In this document: one piece after another, positions 22,850-33,892 of the stretch
How positions within the stretch are numbered: the first letter of the stretch is position 1
How the letters are laid out: each line of letters opens with the position of its first letter
Source: Prosopocoilus inquinatus
Taxonomy: Eukaryota > Arthropoda > Insecta > Coleoptera > Lucanidae
DNA length: 64,000 nt
NCBI GenBank assembly: GCA_036172665.1
Contig: CM069870.1
Location: 27,998,001 to 28,062,000, forward strand
Direction: 5' to 3'
Program-made: the position numbers and the translations under genes
The notes under the pieces: generated by a model
The model's database searches: none
Seen by the model: only the letters and a program-made list of their open reading frames with translations
What the model was told of the DNA's origin: nothing

Positions 22850-22918
22850 AAGTAAAAGGGTTTGTTTAGTGTTAGCAATGTTGTTAAAAGAAATTAATTT
22901 TTAAGACTTAAGTATGTA

Positions 22919-23039
22919 CAATCGCGAGCATTACATTTTGGTCGTCAATGTCAATCAAAACGTTAATTTCTACAAAGTAAAAAAATTAAACGTCTTGTTT
23001 TGACAACCAATGACGACCAAAAATTATTGCTTGCGTCTG
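22919..23039. mobile_element. TA-type MITE, family M1 copy 2, nested in hAT
   Basis: The ends CAATCGCGAGCATTACATTT and the complement of CAGACGCAAGCAATAATTTT are inverted to each other, and both are followed by TGGTCGTCA. TA flanks both sides (22917-22918, 23040-23041). Same family as 21575-21813 but half the length. It inserted into the hAT element. Confidence 0.8.
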
Positions 23040-23112
23040 TACCTTTAACTATTTCTTTTTCACTGTGTCGCCTACCCTGGATCATTAGCCACGAGCCGCC
23101 ACTGGAGTAAAC

Positions 23113-24169
23113 ATTTACTTATAGACGCAGTTTAGTCGTGAAAAGACAACAATAATACCAAATTAGATAAGGATTACTAACAACTTTTCAGACAAAACTT
23201 TCTCCATATTTAACACCGATAAGGTAGATTAGAATTAATCCCAAAAATTTTTTGATTAGTAAAAAGATATTCACTTTAATTTATTGCCACCTATCAAATC
23301 TATGCTGCCCCTATTCTTGTTGTGCTACAAGAAACACGAAGTCTAGATATTCTAATGAATTTTCTTGAAAAGTATTCTATTTTTTTTATTGAAATAGTAC
23401 CAAACATGAACCAATGTACAGGGGGGTGGGGGGAGTGGGGGTTAAGAAACATCGCCGGGCCTCGGGAAAAATACTGCCTAAATTGTAGAAGGATTATAAT
23501 AATATGCAGCCCCCAGAGTAGTGATGCCCAGGCCTTTGTGAATCTCAGGTATGGGGAATTTCGTCCCCATTATTTCTTTCTCTCTCTCTCTCTCTCTCGA
23601 CGCCATTGCTAGTGTACTTGATTATTTTCTGAATGTACCGTAAATAAAATCAAGTACTTCTTGAAACGTAATTTCTCTGAACAAGAAAAATGTTTGTCAC
23701 GTGAATTTTTCCACTTGGCGCTTAGTTGGCCCATAAGGGGACCTTCGACATTATTTGAAATCGGGTAAATAGTATAATGAGGTAAAGTAAATTTCGGTAA
23801 AATTTATGTTGTTTTAAAAACCGACTTAAGCAAGCGCAAGTAAGACAAAAGCAATAAATAACTTCTAATGGGAGTTGTCACTTGAAAAGTCATGATTAGG
23901 GACTGGATTTTAGGTAAAATATATTTTTTTAAGGTTTTAAAATTCTTTTTGCATTTTTCGTTTCATTAGAAATATAACAGAGAAGCCGGGGGCCTCAACC
24001 AAGGAAAACAGAACCGTTCACCTAAATTACCTTTTTCCAATTTTCTTCACTGTTGCAATTTTTTCCACCTAATTTGCCTTTTTTCACTTAAATGATACCT
24101 TTTTTGCAATAATGGAATTTTTTTTATTTACACGTTTTTTTTTTCTTGCTATCGCCGTCTCCACACAGT
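23113..24169. other. non-coding stretch with simple repeats
   Basis: No gene was recognised. It contains a G-rich block at 23420-23443 (five G-runs) and a (TC)n microsatellite at about 23577-23599. Confidence 0.5.
23420..23443 (+). repeat. G-rich block, G-quadruplex potential
   Basis: Runs of 4-6 G separated by single T or A occur on the plus strand, satisfying the usual four-tract quadruplex pattern. It lies within otherwise AT-rich sequence, so the composition is abrupt. Confidence 0.75.
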
Positions 24170-24311
24170 GGCTGTGTTCAAGTAACGTCGTCATTCAGCA
24201 GATGGTGTTCCTGAATGGATAACAAAGTGCACCATTAAAAGGTGAGCTGTTGGTACTGGTAGAGCCAAGCTGAGCCAGTAACTTAGTTGCTGCAGTTATA
24301 TGAACGCAGCC
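24170..24311. mobile_element. possible MITE (Harbinger-like ends)
   Basis: GGCTGTGTTCA (24170-24180) and TGAACGCAGCC (24301-24311) are inverted with one change. Similarity extends weakly inward through taac. I saw no clear target duplication. Confidence 0.45.
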
Positions 24312-24620
24312 TTTCGGGTTAACCAAAACAAGGTCAATTGGGTAAATAATAAAATAATAAAAAAGCTAAAATCTGTAAAGAAAAGGCGTTCTTAGTTGAA
24401 TCAAATATGCGACTAAATGCATTCATTTATAAGTTTTAAACGATAATATATTTTTCTGTAGAGCTTGTGGCAAATCAGTAAATCGGCTGATCAAAGTATA
24501 AAATTTTATGTCTAAATAATGTCTCCTTTTTACTCTGAGTTTACAGTGAACCAGAAATGGTTTCATAATGGTACTCATTAAGGACGTTCAGCCGGTACCA
24601 ACCGCTAACTTTCCACACTT

Positions 24621-24705
24621 AGCATGTTGAGAGTGCTCAGCAGCTGCAGACATTACAGTCGGAGCATATTGGAGAGTGCTCTGCAGCTGCAGACATTACA
24701 GTCGG
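24621..24705 (+). repeat. tandem duplication of a 43-bp unit
   Basis: The unit carrying agagtgctc, gcagctgcagacattacag and tcgg occurs twice in a row (24621-24662 and 24663-24705) with few differences, so the duplication is recent. Each unit contains a PvuII-type palindrome (cagctg). Confidence 0.88.
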
Positions 24706-25196
24706 CTTAATGATTGATGAGACAACTTAAAATCATGTGAAAAGCAAGGCCAATGATTAACTTGGGCAATTTAATTTTATACAAAATTCTGGACGATTAC
24801 TTTACTCAATTTTTCCGAATATTTTTAAGTACCTGCCATAAGAAAATAAAAACCTAACTTAAAAAAGGTAAGTAAATTTCGACTTTTTTACCACCCAAAA
24901 GTTCGGTCTTTAGTCGTGACAAAAATTTAAGTGCACTGCACAAACACATGTAGCAGGAAATGTTAAACTAGTTTGCATAGTCTTGATCATTGATTCGTAA
25001 ATAAATACGTGACCCAGTAATACGGGTAGAGCAGATTACACATTTCACAGTCTTCCTGATAGAATTCTGCGTATGGCATTTTATTTATTCATGAATTAAA
25101 CTTCAGAGATAAAAATTAAAAGAAAAAACAAATTTGTTGAACTTCGTAAACAAAGAAAAACTAAAATAGAGAACTAGAACTAGAATCCGGTTCATC

Positions 25197-26170
25197 TAGA
25201 CTTTTGGGAACGGGTACATGATCCCCCATTCCTGTTTTTTAGAACATCCCATAAGTGCTCACTGGGGTTCAAGTCTGAACTGCGAGGTGGCCAGCCCAAT
25301 ACTTTAATATTGAATTCATTTAAGTAACTTAACAGATCTCTTGGAACGTGCGGTCGAGCATTATCCTATATGAAAGTGAATTTATTGCCTATAAAGGGCG
25401 CAAGAGGCATGACATAGTCTAGAAAATAAAGTTCTCTAGGTAAAACTGAGTATTCATTGACTTTTGTTGAGTGGGAACTAAGATTGTACAGGCGTGGACA
25501 CAGATTTCTCACCAGAACATTCTCGACTCTCCACCAAAGAGTTCCTTTGCAGAGATATTGCAAGCAGCAAATTTTTTTCCAGGCCTGCGTCGTACTTGTT
25601 CTCAACCATCTGGTGATTTGAAGCTTTTGCTTCATCAGTAAACAAGACTCTCTTCCAATCGTCTGTAGACCAGTGTTCATGCTCTCTCGCAAATCTAAGT
25701 CTGACCATGTCTGTGTCCTGTGGTGAACCGCGGTGCAATTGCAGGCCTTCTACTGGCTAGCCCTTCTTCTCTCTTAGAATTCTCCTAACAGTTACAGTTG
25801 ATATCCTAACATTTCTGACACAAGTTCATTACTAAGTTCCGTACTTGTACATCTCTTGTTTCTTAAAGATGGTCGCAGAAGAAAACGCTCATACCTTAAG
25901 GCGCGTTTCCACAAGCCAGTAGCTGGAGTTCTGTAACTCCACTCCATTGACTGGCTCTGTGCTGCTGACCGGTCTACTGGCCTCGTGGAAATGCGCCTTT
26001 AAACTTGTAACCCTCTTCCTTCACTGATGTCTTCTAGCATATACCCCAGTTTCTCTATATGTTACTTCTATTCATCCGACTAACTGATCAATGGTCAACA
26101 CTTTGCAAATTAGCTGTATATCGCATACTTCGTCTCTTGTTTAACAAAGTTGGTACTCTTACGCAACCCT
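25197..26170 (-). pseudogene. Tc1-type (DD34E) transposase, decayed
   Basis: On the minus strand the blocks follow Tc1 order. First comes a weak N-terminal helix-turn-helix (LVGRMNRSN, then GICxKTSVKEEGY, about 26005-26100). It is followed by RFLLRPSLRNKRCTSTEL, then TVTVRRILREKK, then FAREHEHWSTDDWKRVLFTD with the first catalytic aspartate (about 25625-25690). Last is DNARPHVPRDLLSYLNEF, leading to WPPRSSDLNPSEHLWDVL (25230-25375). The second Asp and the terminal Glu are 34 residues apart, as in DD34E. Stops and frame changes (for example near 25365 and 25480) make it dead. A MITE (25899-25998) interrupts it between the two helix-turn-helix parts. Confidence 0.88.
25899..25998. mobile_element. 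100-bp MITE with TTA target duplication (Harbinger-like)
   Basis: The ends AGGCGCGTTTCCAC and GTGGAAATGCGCCT are inverted with one mismatch. Identical TTA triplets flank them (25896-25898 and 25999-26001), the 3-bp duplication typical of PIF/Harbinger. It sits inside the dead Tc1 transposase, so it is the younger insertion. Confidence 0.85.
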
Positions 26171-26174
26171 CAGT

Positions 26175-29100
26175 CTTTAAATATTGTGATCGATTCATGT
26201 TTTTGGGATGCAAGAATATAAACTAATATTCTGTTTAACACTCACTACTTTTCAAAACTTATTACGTGAGGAAACCAAAGATTAATTTTGTTAAACTTGA
26301 AATTAAATTTAAAACTTAATTGGATCTTAATGATATAACTTCTTATAATGGATTAACAAGACGTAATAATTATTAAAATTTATTTATTTGGAAGTGAGTC
26401 ACCTAGTGTAAAACATCAGTAACTTCGCCAGTAAAAAACATTAATAAAATAATTAAGTGGTGTGTTAATTTTGAACAGGTGTTTAATTAAAAAACTCAGT
26501 GTGTTTAAATTTTTGAATTCTTAAACTGTTACGAGTGTATACGAAGACGTACAAAAAGAAAATAAAAATTAAATATGTTGTATTCAGTGATAGTATTCGA
26601 AAACTGTTCCTAATAACTACTTCACAGGTAAAAATTGTGTCAAATATGTATGCCATACTTTTCCGTCTAATTTACTTGAGTCATCCTACATATTATTCGA
26701 ATGTGGCACGTTTTATCGTGGTTTAAAAATTTCGATGAGACCGCCGACGTGATTTAGTATATGAAGAATCCATGTGAAACTAGACTCTGTTTATGTGTAA
26801 ATGGGTGATCTTATCGAAACTGATACACACCCGCCTTGCATGTCTTCACATTCTGATATTCTATGTTCCGAATGAGCTTCTCTTTATTATGCTTTGTATT
26901 CATTCCGGTTAGTCATGCAAGTCTTACGAACCTTGACGTAAGCTTCATGTATGTGCAACACAAATTGTATACATATGTTAATCCGATAATTATTCTGTTA
27001 GTCATATCGTTGTGGTGCACATTATTAAAGGTGCAGTATCCCCGGTAAGAAATTACATAAATTTTCTGAGTTCATTGAAAATCCAGACAACATTGAAATA
27101 TGTTTTTACTTTACTCTAATTAAAATCGTATGTAGATTTTTTGTGACAAAACTTTAATAGCTCGATTTGATTCATGAACTAAATAGTAGATGAAGTTTAA
27201 CTTCAATGCAGATCTAATCTAATTTAACTGCGTCGAAGATATATTAAACTTGACTCAAGTTAGATCGTTTAAATAAACCTTGTAATTAATTTTAATGTTA
27301 ATTCAATACGCTTCAACGTTAAATTTGCCCGAGAACTGTGTAATTTTAAAGGAGTAGGTAGTAAGTTTTCTGAAGGAATTGCAGTTCTAGTTCTAGAGCG
27401 ACGTAATTCATAACTTAATATTACATCATTAAAAAATTAATTACCTTGCCTTAAGCTACAAATAATAAGGTAAAATATATCAACCTTTTAAGGTCCTATT
27501 TGGCCTTCACAAAATCTAAAGGTATCCGAAAGCATTATTAATTAACTCGCGCGTAATTACATTCAAGGAGTACGAATGCGCTTCGAATCCGTATTTTTTC
27601 TTGCCAGGATTTAAGTTTCTATGAGAAAGAAAAATACAACTTTTAATGTTTTTATTATATATATTTACAACAAAAACACTTCTAAAATTTATACTGTCTT
27701 TCAAATTGTGCTCTGAAACCTTATTGTCGTGGAGAATTTCGTCTTCACGTCAAGTCCACGGACATTAAAATAAATCCTACCAGCTCGAACGAAGATCCAA
27801 ATCCACGTACGTACGAGGAAATATAAATAACGACAGCATAATCGCCGAAATCGATGAAAACTATTATCTCCGTTTTCCAAGTTTATGTTCTCGGGGCACA
27901 TCTCGGAATGCACGTAAACTGAATTTCAAGGAGTACGAATGCGCCTCGAATCCGTTTTAAAGCTCCACTGAAAAATATACAGTATCCGTCCGTCTAGCTG
28001 CAGCTGAAAATATTTATGGCGAGAGGATGCTGTAAAATTGTCGTCCTTATTGTGAAATTACGAGATAAATTGGTGTATTACAACGAAAGTCTTCTTACGA
28101 TTCACAGGTTACATCAGAACGATTTTGTATTTTGGTGGTGGTCGTACACAATTCGAATTTATAAAATGTTCACGTAATAGTAATACATTGAGAAATAGTT
28201 ACACTTTACTAGTTAATATTGGATATTTACTGCTTTACTTAAAACTTTTCAATACAAGAAAAGATATTTGGAAGACATCTCCTAGTTCTAATGAAGTAAA
28301 TTTATCTTGGTACACTGCAGACACAAAGTGTGTTACGTGGCAGTCAACGTTGATTTTTGTGTCAAAATTAACACAAGTCATTTAATGTCAATAATTTATT
28401 ATTATTAAGGGTCGGACATTCCTAGGATATCTGGTAAAAACCAGTATAAAGATAAATAAAGCAACGATGTAGATTTCAACGTCGCCGCTTAACTTCTTTT
28501 ATGCCCGAGGCACCCTCATCCTCGCGTTTATTGCATCAGAAGCAACCGTTTGATGTAAATTACGTGTGTAATATAATTGCCTTTATAGTTTCTTTCATAT
28601 TAATAATTATGAAAACATTATAATTACTTACTGTAACTTTTAGAAAGACTGTCATAATACGTTTCATATCAATTATAGCGCCGTCACTGCAAAAAGAATG
28701 CGAGTTTATTTGGGAATGAATCGGTTATGTAAACAAGTTTTTATAACCAAGAACTGTAGTGGTTACTGCGTGCCGCATAGACTTCTCGGGCTTCGATTGA
28801 TTTATTGTTTTGTTTTTACAGAGCAGACGCGTTGAAGATTAGAACTTTTTCCGACTATGATCACTTCAGTATATTAATAGTTCCTCGTATATTTAACGAA
28901 ACCTTCCGCCTAAAATGCGCCTAGGCCTGATTATTATATTTACACTTACATTGTATCCATCCCGGTTCCTAATAAGTTTTTATACCAATTTTTTTTGCAA
29001 TAGTGTGAGCCAGATCCTATTTTTTAAATTTCTTAAATGAATTGTAAAATTTCAAATGATATAATCTGTAACAGCATCGTTAAGATTAACTTCAAGATTA

Positions 29101-29371
29101 TTTGTTTTTAATAATCAATAATTACATCACATTATAATCTGTTTTGTAACTTGCATATTTCAAAATAATTCTACCTGAACGTTATTTGTACGTTTTTGAG
29201 TAAAAATTTAAAGGATAAGGTAAGCTAGCATGTAAATCAGCTGCTGCCGATGCAAGAATTTGTAATTTATTGTTTCCATGACAATAGTTTTCATGACAAT
29301 CTTAACAGAAAAGATAGAAGACGTTTTCTTTCCTGAATTATATAAAAAAATCTGGTAATACAGAAACTATA
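26175..29371. other. non-coding stretch with one pair of direct repeats
   Basis: No convincing gene or transposon was found. A 30-bp sequence (tcaaggagtacgaatgcgc and then tcgaatccgt, one mismatch) occurs at 27563-27592 and again at 27925-27954. The part 27700-28060 has more balanced composition than its surroundings. Confidence 0.5.
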
Positions 29372-29525
29372 GCTTGCATTCTTTTGCTTAAAAGTTTGAA
29401 TCTGGATTCCGTAGTTGCTGCAATAAAACATTTCAAATTTGAATTATTGGTAACAGTTCGCCCGTAAAGAACTGCAATTCAATCCAAACGAAATATAAAA
29501 ATAGTTTGATTCGAAAGGGAAAGGG
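29372..29525 (+). repeat. dispersed repeat R1, copy 2
   Basis: Same orientation and block order as 2785-2965 (gcttaaaagtttgaatc, ccgtagttgctgcaa, attcaatccaaacga, taaaaatag). It is shorter because of internal deletions. Confidence 0.65.
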
Positions 29526-30045
29526 GATTATCGATTGGGACTGAATTTTCAAGGAGAGTGGTGATTAATCCGTTTGCAAAAGAGCGTCCGTCTTTGAATC
29601 TAAACGCGTTTGGAACACGTTTTTATAAACGAAAGAAAGCACCTTATTTGTTTAGAATAGATTCAATAGATATAAGAAACGCTAATACAGACCGACACAG
29701 CATTTAATTCTTCATACGACGGTATACTAAAATGGTCGTTCCAATAGCAAAAAGGTTGGGGTCGATTAGGGGTCAAATAACGTCTAGGGATCGTTTTAGA
29801 CTATTTAATTTCTTCATAAATTATAAAGATACCAAAAAAGCTTATGTGTTTGTTGAAAATAATTAGTTATTAAAAAGCTCATTTTTTTAAAACAAATTTA
29901 GAAAAAAAATACTTTTGATGAGAATGTCAGCTATGTGATGAAATATTATTCAAAGTACGATTGAGATAGTTGATCCTTTTGGACAAGAGGTTGCGCTCTG
30001 AATGGTTCCCGTCTAAGGTTGGTAAAGCTGAACTGAGTATTAGAA

Positions 30046-30135
30046 GGTTGCCTGGATCCAGAGGGGAGGATTTGGGTACGTAACCCGTTACGTGTCGTCA
30101 CACGATAAATTCCATTGAGTATATTAATCAGGTTT
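30046..30135 (+). repeat. dispersed repeat R2, copy 1
   Basis: The segment aggttgcctggatc, agagggga, gggtacgtaacccgttacgt, cgtcac and atcaggttttt parallels 50152-50250 in the same orientation. The class is unknown. Confidence 0.65.
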
Positions 30136-30146
30136 TTGCATTAATA

Positions 30147-30200
30147 CAGTGCTTCCCAAACTGTGGGACGCGCCCCCTTGGGGGGGCGCATAAGTCTTCA
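30147..30200 (+). repeat. likely hAT-type left terminus
   Basis: CAGTGCTTCCCAAACTGTGG is a common hAT terminus. It is followed by a GC-rich hairpin (GCGCCCCC, loop, GGGGGGCGC). A degenerate partner might be the complement of CAGTGCTACAGAATGTG near 30571-30587, but without a matching target duplication I do not claim the whole element. Confidence 0.5.
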
Positions 30201-30295
30201 AAGAGGGGTGCAGCAGAATAAATATAAAAAAATTGAATGCAAATTTTAACTAATTTATCAACTTATTTTTTACAAGAAATGCTTATGCGCGCCCC

Positions 30296-30440
30296 TTCCC
30301 ACACCCTTTAACTTCTTTATTTTTTACTTTAGAAAAAAGTCTTTATTATAAAACTTACATAGACTAATACAAAGTTTTTGCTGATATTTACGGAAAACTA
30401 AATTAACATCGCATAACTGAGATACAAACTGAAATTTTAA
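30296..30440 (+). repeat. dispersed repeat R3, copy 1
   Basis: Shares with 35783-35915 the ordered blocks ccctttaact, tttatttttNa, taatacaaagttt, ggaaaa, gagata(c/t)aaact. The order is kept with many substitutions, so both are old copies of one family. Confidence 0.6.
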
Positions 30441-32337
30441 TTTTTTAAACAGAAAACTTGTTTTTTTTTTTAATTATTTGGTATCTGAAATAATAATTTT
30501 TTTCTTAAGCAAATTTTATCTTTTAAAACTTTGTTTAATTAAAACGTAACAGTGTCTATGAGACGATTATTCACATTCTGTAGCACTGATATATCGACTC
30601 CTTGGAGGTCGATGAAGACTTGAAAGGGGTCGATGAACCTTTATTAAGGGTCCGCTATGGATCTTTCAGTGTGTCGGAGTTGTTAAGTCTTGTGTAGTGA
30701 AGGTCTTGTTGAATAGTTTATACAAAAAGAAAAAACTTTACATATAATATTAAAAGAATTTGAATTAGCTCGTATAAAGGAGAAAAAAAAGACGTTCAAT
30801 TGATTATCAAAATGAAAAAATTGTGTGAAACTCAAATCGATATACATAGACTGACTTTCACCAAAACCCAAAATTTAATTCAATTTAATAATTAAAAAAT
30901 AAAAATAAATTCGCCGAAAATAGCGATCAGTCGGCGGAATTAAAATGTAAAATAAAATAATCTTAAATCGTGAGAAAAAAAGAAACAAAAGACGTTTAAT
31001 TAAAAAAATCAAAAGTCGTATCAAATAAAATCAAACCGAAGAGAAAAGAAAAAACAAAGGTACATCAATTGATTATATTAAAATAGAGTCAAATGAGGAT
31101 TGTATAAAAGTAAAGATTGATTGCCATTTTATTTTCTCCTTTATTTGAGTTGACTTTATTTTGTTTTTAAATTATTCACTGATCTCCCAGTTTTGTTAAA
31201 ATTTACAGATTATTCTTTGAATCATGACAAAATTTGTCAATTTTTAAATCAGTTTGACTTATTGTTAGTTTTATATAATTTTTATTTTGGTCCCAACTTA
31301 ATCATCACACGATGATCATCAGATCATCGTCGATAAATTTTAATATGTGTCTTTTATTGTAAGAGAATACTGTTATCCTACATAAATGAATTACTAGTCA
31401 ATGGTAGTGTAGAGAGTGGTTGCTGAAAATAAGCTTATTCTTATGTTAAACATATTCATTTCTATCGGCGAATGAAACAAGTAATCTGTTTAGATTTATT
31501 AATCACAGTTACACTTTTTTAATTCGTTGACATGTAGTTTTTCTTACAACTATGTTTTAAACATCCACAGACATTCCAATTTTCCACACAATTTAACAAA
31601 ATCGTACTGCTGCAGACAGCCCACTCTGTCTACCGTTCAAGCGGGTCCAAAGGTGTTAATCGTGCAGTGTTGAATCGTGAGTGGCCTGCTTATCACGAGT
31701 TAGAAAAGAGTTAGTGGTAGCAACGTTAAATGTAATTAGTGTGCGGTATGATATAGGGTAATAGAGTAAATTTTGTTCATTAATCTTAGCGTTGAACTCG
31801 CCCTTTAAAAGGATTCATTGAAGAAATTTGTTGTTTATCACGAGATTATGTAGAAAATGCGAATTCTCTTTTTTAAATCCTTAAATGAGACTTAGTGAAG
31901 ACGCCCCTTTTTGTTTATTCCAAGAGGTTTAACATAACCAAGGCCCGGATTCAATTATTTTTATTAAAGAAATGAAGCATGAAAGTATACAAGATTAGAA
32001 TTACGGTAATAAGCTTGAGATGGGAGTCAAATTCAATATGGAACAATTTAGGTATAAGGAAATAAATGGTTACTTTTCTCATTGTTACATCTAGAGTTCA
32101 AAAATGTAAATGTGACAGACTTTTAGCAGACTATGAGTCGGTAGCGACTTGTGAATTTCCTGTTTCTATGTATACTTTTTCTTTGAGAAATTTTAATGAA
32201 CTCTTTACGTGATTAACCTAACCTGTCACGTGTCTACAGGAACAAATTTATATTGAATTAAATTTTCCTTCTTCAATGTTGTATGTTTTGTACAATGACG
32301 TTTTATTTAATAACGCTAATATTATTTTAAATTTCAG
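30441..32337. other. region 5' of the host exon, no gene recognised
   Basis: AT-rich. It presumably contains intron and perhaps a non-coding 5' exon of the gene whose exon starts at 32338. The less AT-rich patch 31600-31770 is a candidate for such an exon or promoter, but I see no decisive signal. Confidence 0.4.
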
Positions 32338-32338
32338 G
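32320..32338 (+). promoter_or_regulatory. 3' splice site (acceptor)
   Basis: An AT/pyrimidine-rich stretch ends in tttcag at 32337 and the exon starts with GTAAATG. The in-frame TAA immediately upstream of ATG implies that the preceding exon is non-coding. Confidence 0.75.
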
Positions 32339-33260
32339 TAAATGTGGCAGAGACCACGACGTTCGCAAGAAAAATGCGCAATGGAACGTATACAACCGGG
32401 AGACCAAAGGAGTTACGATCCCTCGAGGGATATATTTATGCAGCAAGGTACACCCCAGTCCTCAGCGCACACGCATCGCCCTTTTTTCAACTTTCCGCCC
32501 CCTCCTAATTATCCTCCCCCGAATCCTTTAGATCCAAGGATGTCAGAAGACCACTTGCTGAGCATACCGGGACCCTCGACTCAAGATCCTACTTGGAATA
32601 TACCTAATGACTACTCATACGCTTACTATGAACCGGGTCCCCCAACTCGACATACAAACGTTCCTAATAGATATCCCGGAGGAGGTTCTAGACGCAGTTC
32701 GTATAGGGAAGGCTCGTACAGGACCAAGCACACTTATCTAACCCGGTACGGAACAGAGGAAAATATATACGAGGAAATTAGTGAAGTTGCTAGAGCACGT
32801 ATGAGGCCGAATCAACAATCTATGATGTCTTTGAACCAAAGTTTGGTCGAAGAAGAAGTGCGCAGGGTGCAAAGCGGGCACCGTCGTGTCTTAGGGGAAC
32901 TTAATTTATCTGTCGAGGCTATGTTGATGCCCTCAGCTTCACGAGAGGGTAGCGACGATACGGATCGCGATACGGAAGTGGAAGATCAGCTTGCAGATTT
33001 GCTTACCGTCGGTCCTACAGACGAATTGTTATCGCCTGTGCCTATGGTGGATTTAGACAGTGGTTTTAGTGGTAGTTCAAGCGGTGCTAGTTACAGAAGT
33101 GCGGCGGGAAGTTTACGTAGAGGTCCTGAAAAAGGAAAAACAGTTAACATTGGAGTTAAGACTGGAATGCAGTCAGAACCTAGTCCTTCAAAGAGTTTTT
33201 GGAGTCGTAAAGGATGGAAAAAGTTAGCATTAAGTAGCATTAGCTTAAATAAAAACAAAG
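32338..33260 (+). CDS. first coding exon of an unrecognised host protein
   Basis: The only convincing host exon. An AG acceptor (tttcag ending at 32337) precedes it and a GTAAGT donor begins at 33261. The codon TAA directly precedes ATG 32342 in frame, so translation starts at 32342 or at Met14 (32381). The coding part gives 306 residues plus one base, so the following intron is phase 1; a stop 2 codons into the intron is not the real C-terminus. The protein is low-complexity. It has a proline run at residues 50-66, Tyr/Pro/Gly-rich sequence at 90-115 and a basic Arg/Ser patch at 115-130. NIYEEI at 141-146 matches the YEEI motif bound by Src-type SH2 domains when phosphorylated. An acidic stretch lies at 204-221, a Ser/Gly-rich stretch at 238-258 and a basic end (FWSRKGWKK). 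There is no signal peptide, membrane segment or known domain, and I do not recognise the gene. A scaffold or adaptor role is inference only. Confidence 0.8.
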
Positions 33261-33268
33261 GTAAGTGA
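33259..33268 (+). promoter_or_regulatory. 5' splice site (donor)
   Basis: AG|GTAAGTGA at the exon end is an almost ideal U1-type donor. It interrupts codon 307 after its first base (phase 1). The nearest in-frame stop (TGA 33266-33268) is formed only by unspliced read-through. Confidence 0.85.
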
Positions 33269-33892
33269 ATATGATTAAAAATCAACTTCTTTCATTAATA
33301 TAAAATGAGTACAATCTAGTCATGCAATTTCGTTGATAAAGAACAACGATCAAAGAACTATCCCTAACAACTTGTACTAATTACTTATTTAATGATTAAT
33401 AGCTATTTATTATACAAGTGACTTATTTGCTGTTAAGGCACGAGTATAATACACAGTTTTATCCAACACCTATTTATTATGAAGTCATAATAATGCCGAT
33501 TTTGAATAACAGTTTAATTATGTGTTCATAATTTCACTAGTGTTTTATAGACCTCATAATATATTTAAAATCGGCATTATTATGCCGATTTTTAATATAC
33601 ATGGTATTATGTGTAGGATAAAAATATTTATTATCATACAGAAAATGTTATAATTATGTGGTCCATGTTTAAAGAAAACAAAAAAAGACAATTTTCTTGT
33701 ATTTTCTTCAAAGAAACTGTATAGGGAAAGTGCAAATCACTTAGCTTCTTATAAAAATAGAAACCATTCTAAATTTAAGAAAAATAATGAAAGGAAAGTG
33801 TTATCGCACTATAGTAAGAGATTTGTTGTTAAGTTTTTTTGTTGTTAAATTAAATTAAATTAATTTTTAGCTGACATTTTTCTGCTTTTATA
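33261..33892. other. intron start, no exon recognised
   Basis: AT-rich intronic sequence. A short inverted pair containing aataatgccgatttt lies near 33488-33505 and 33567-33600. No downstream exon of the gene could be identified anywhere to 64000. Confidence 0.45.

Larger units (their letters stand above)
22053..23104 (+). mobile_element. hAT transposon, internally decayed, perfect 8-bp TSD
   Basis: The element begins CAGTGGCGGCT and ends AGCCGCCACTG, and both ends then carry cagggtaggc or its complement. It is flanked by an identical 8-bp repeat GAGTAAAC (22045-22052 and 23105-23112), the duplication length expected for hAT. Inside are a zinc-finger coding remnant (22619-22849) and a nested MITE (22919-23039). 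At 1,052 bp, including 121 bp of nested MITE, it is too short for a full hAT transposase. It is therefore a deletion derivative. Confidence 0.92.

Noticed and set aside
33261..33268. TGA shortly after the host exon as the natural stop codon
   Set aside because: It lies inside a near-ideal GTAAGT donor, so the open frame most likely ends there only by intron read-through.
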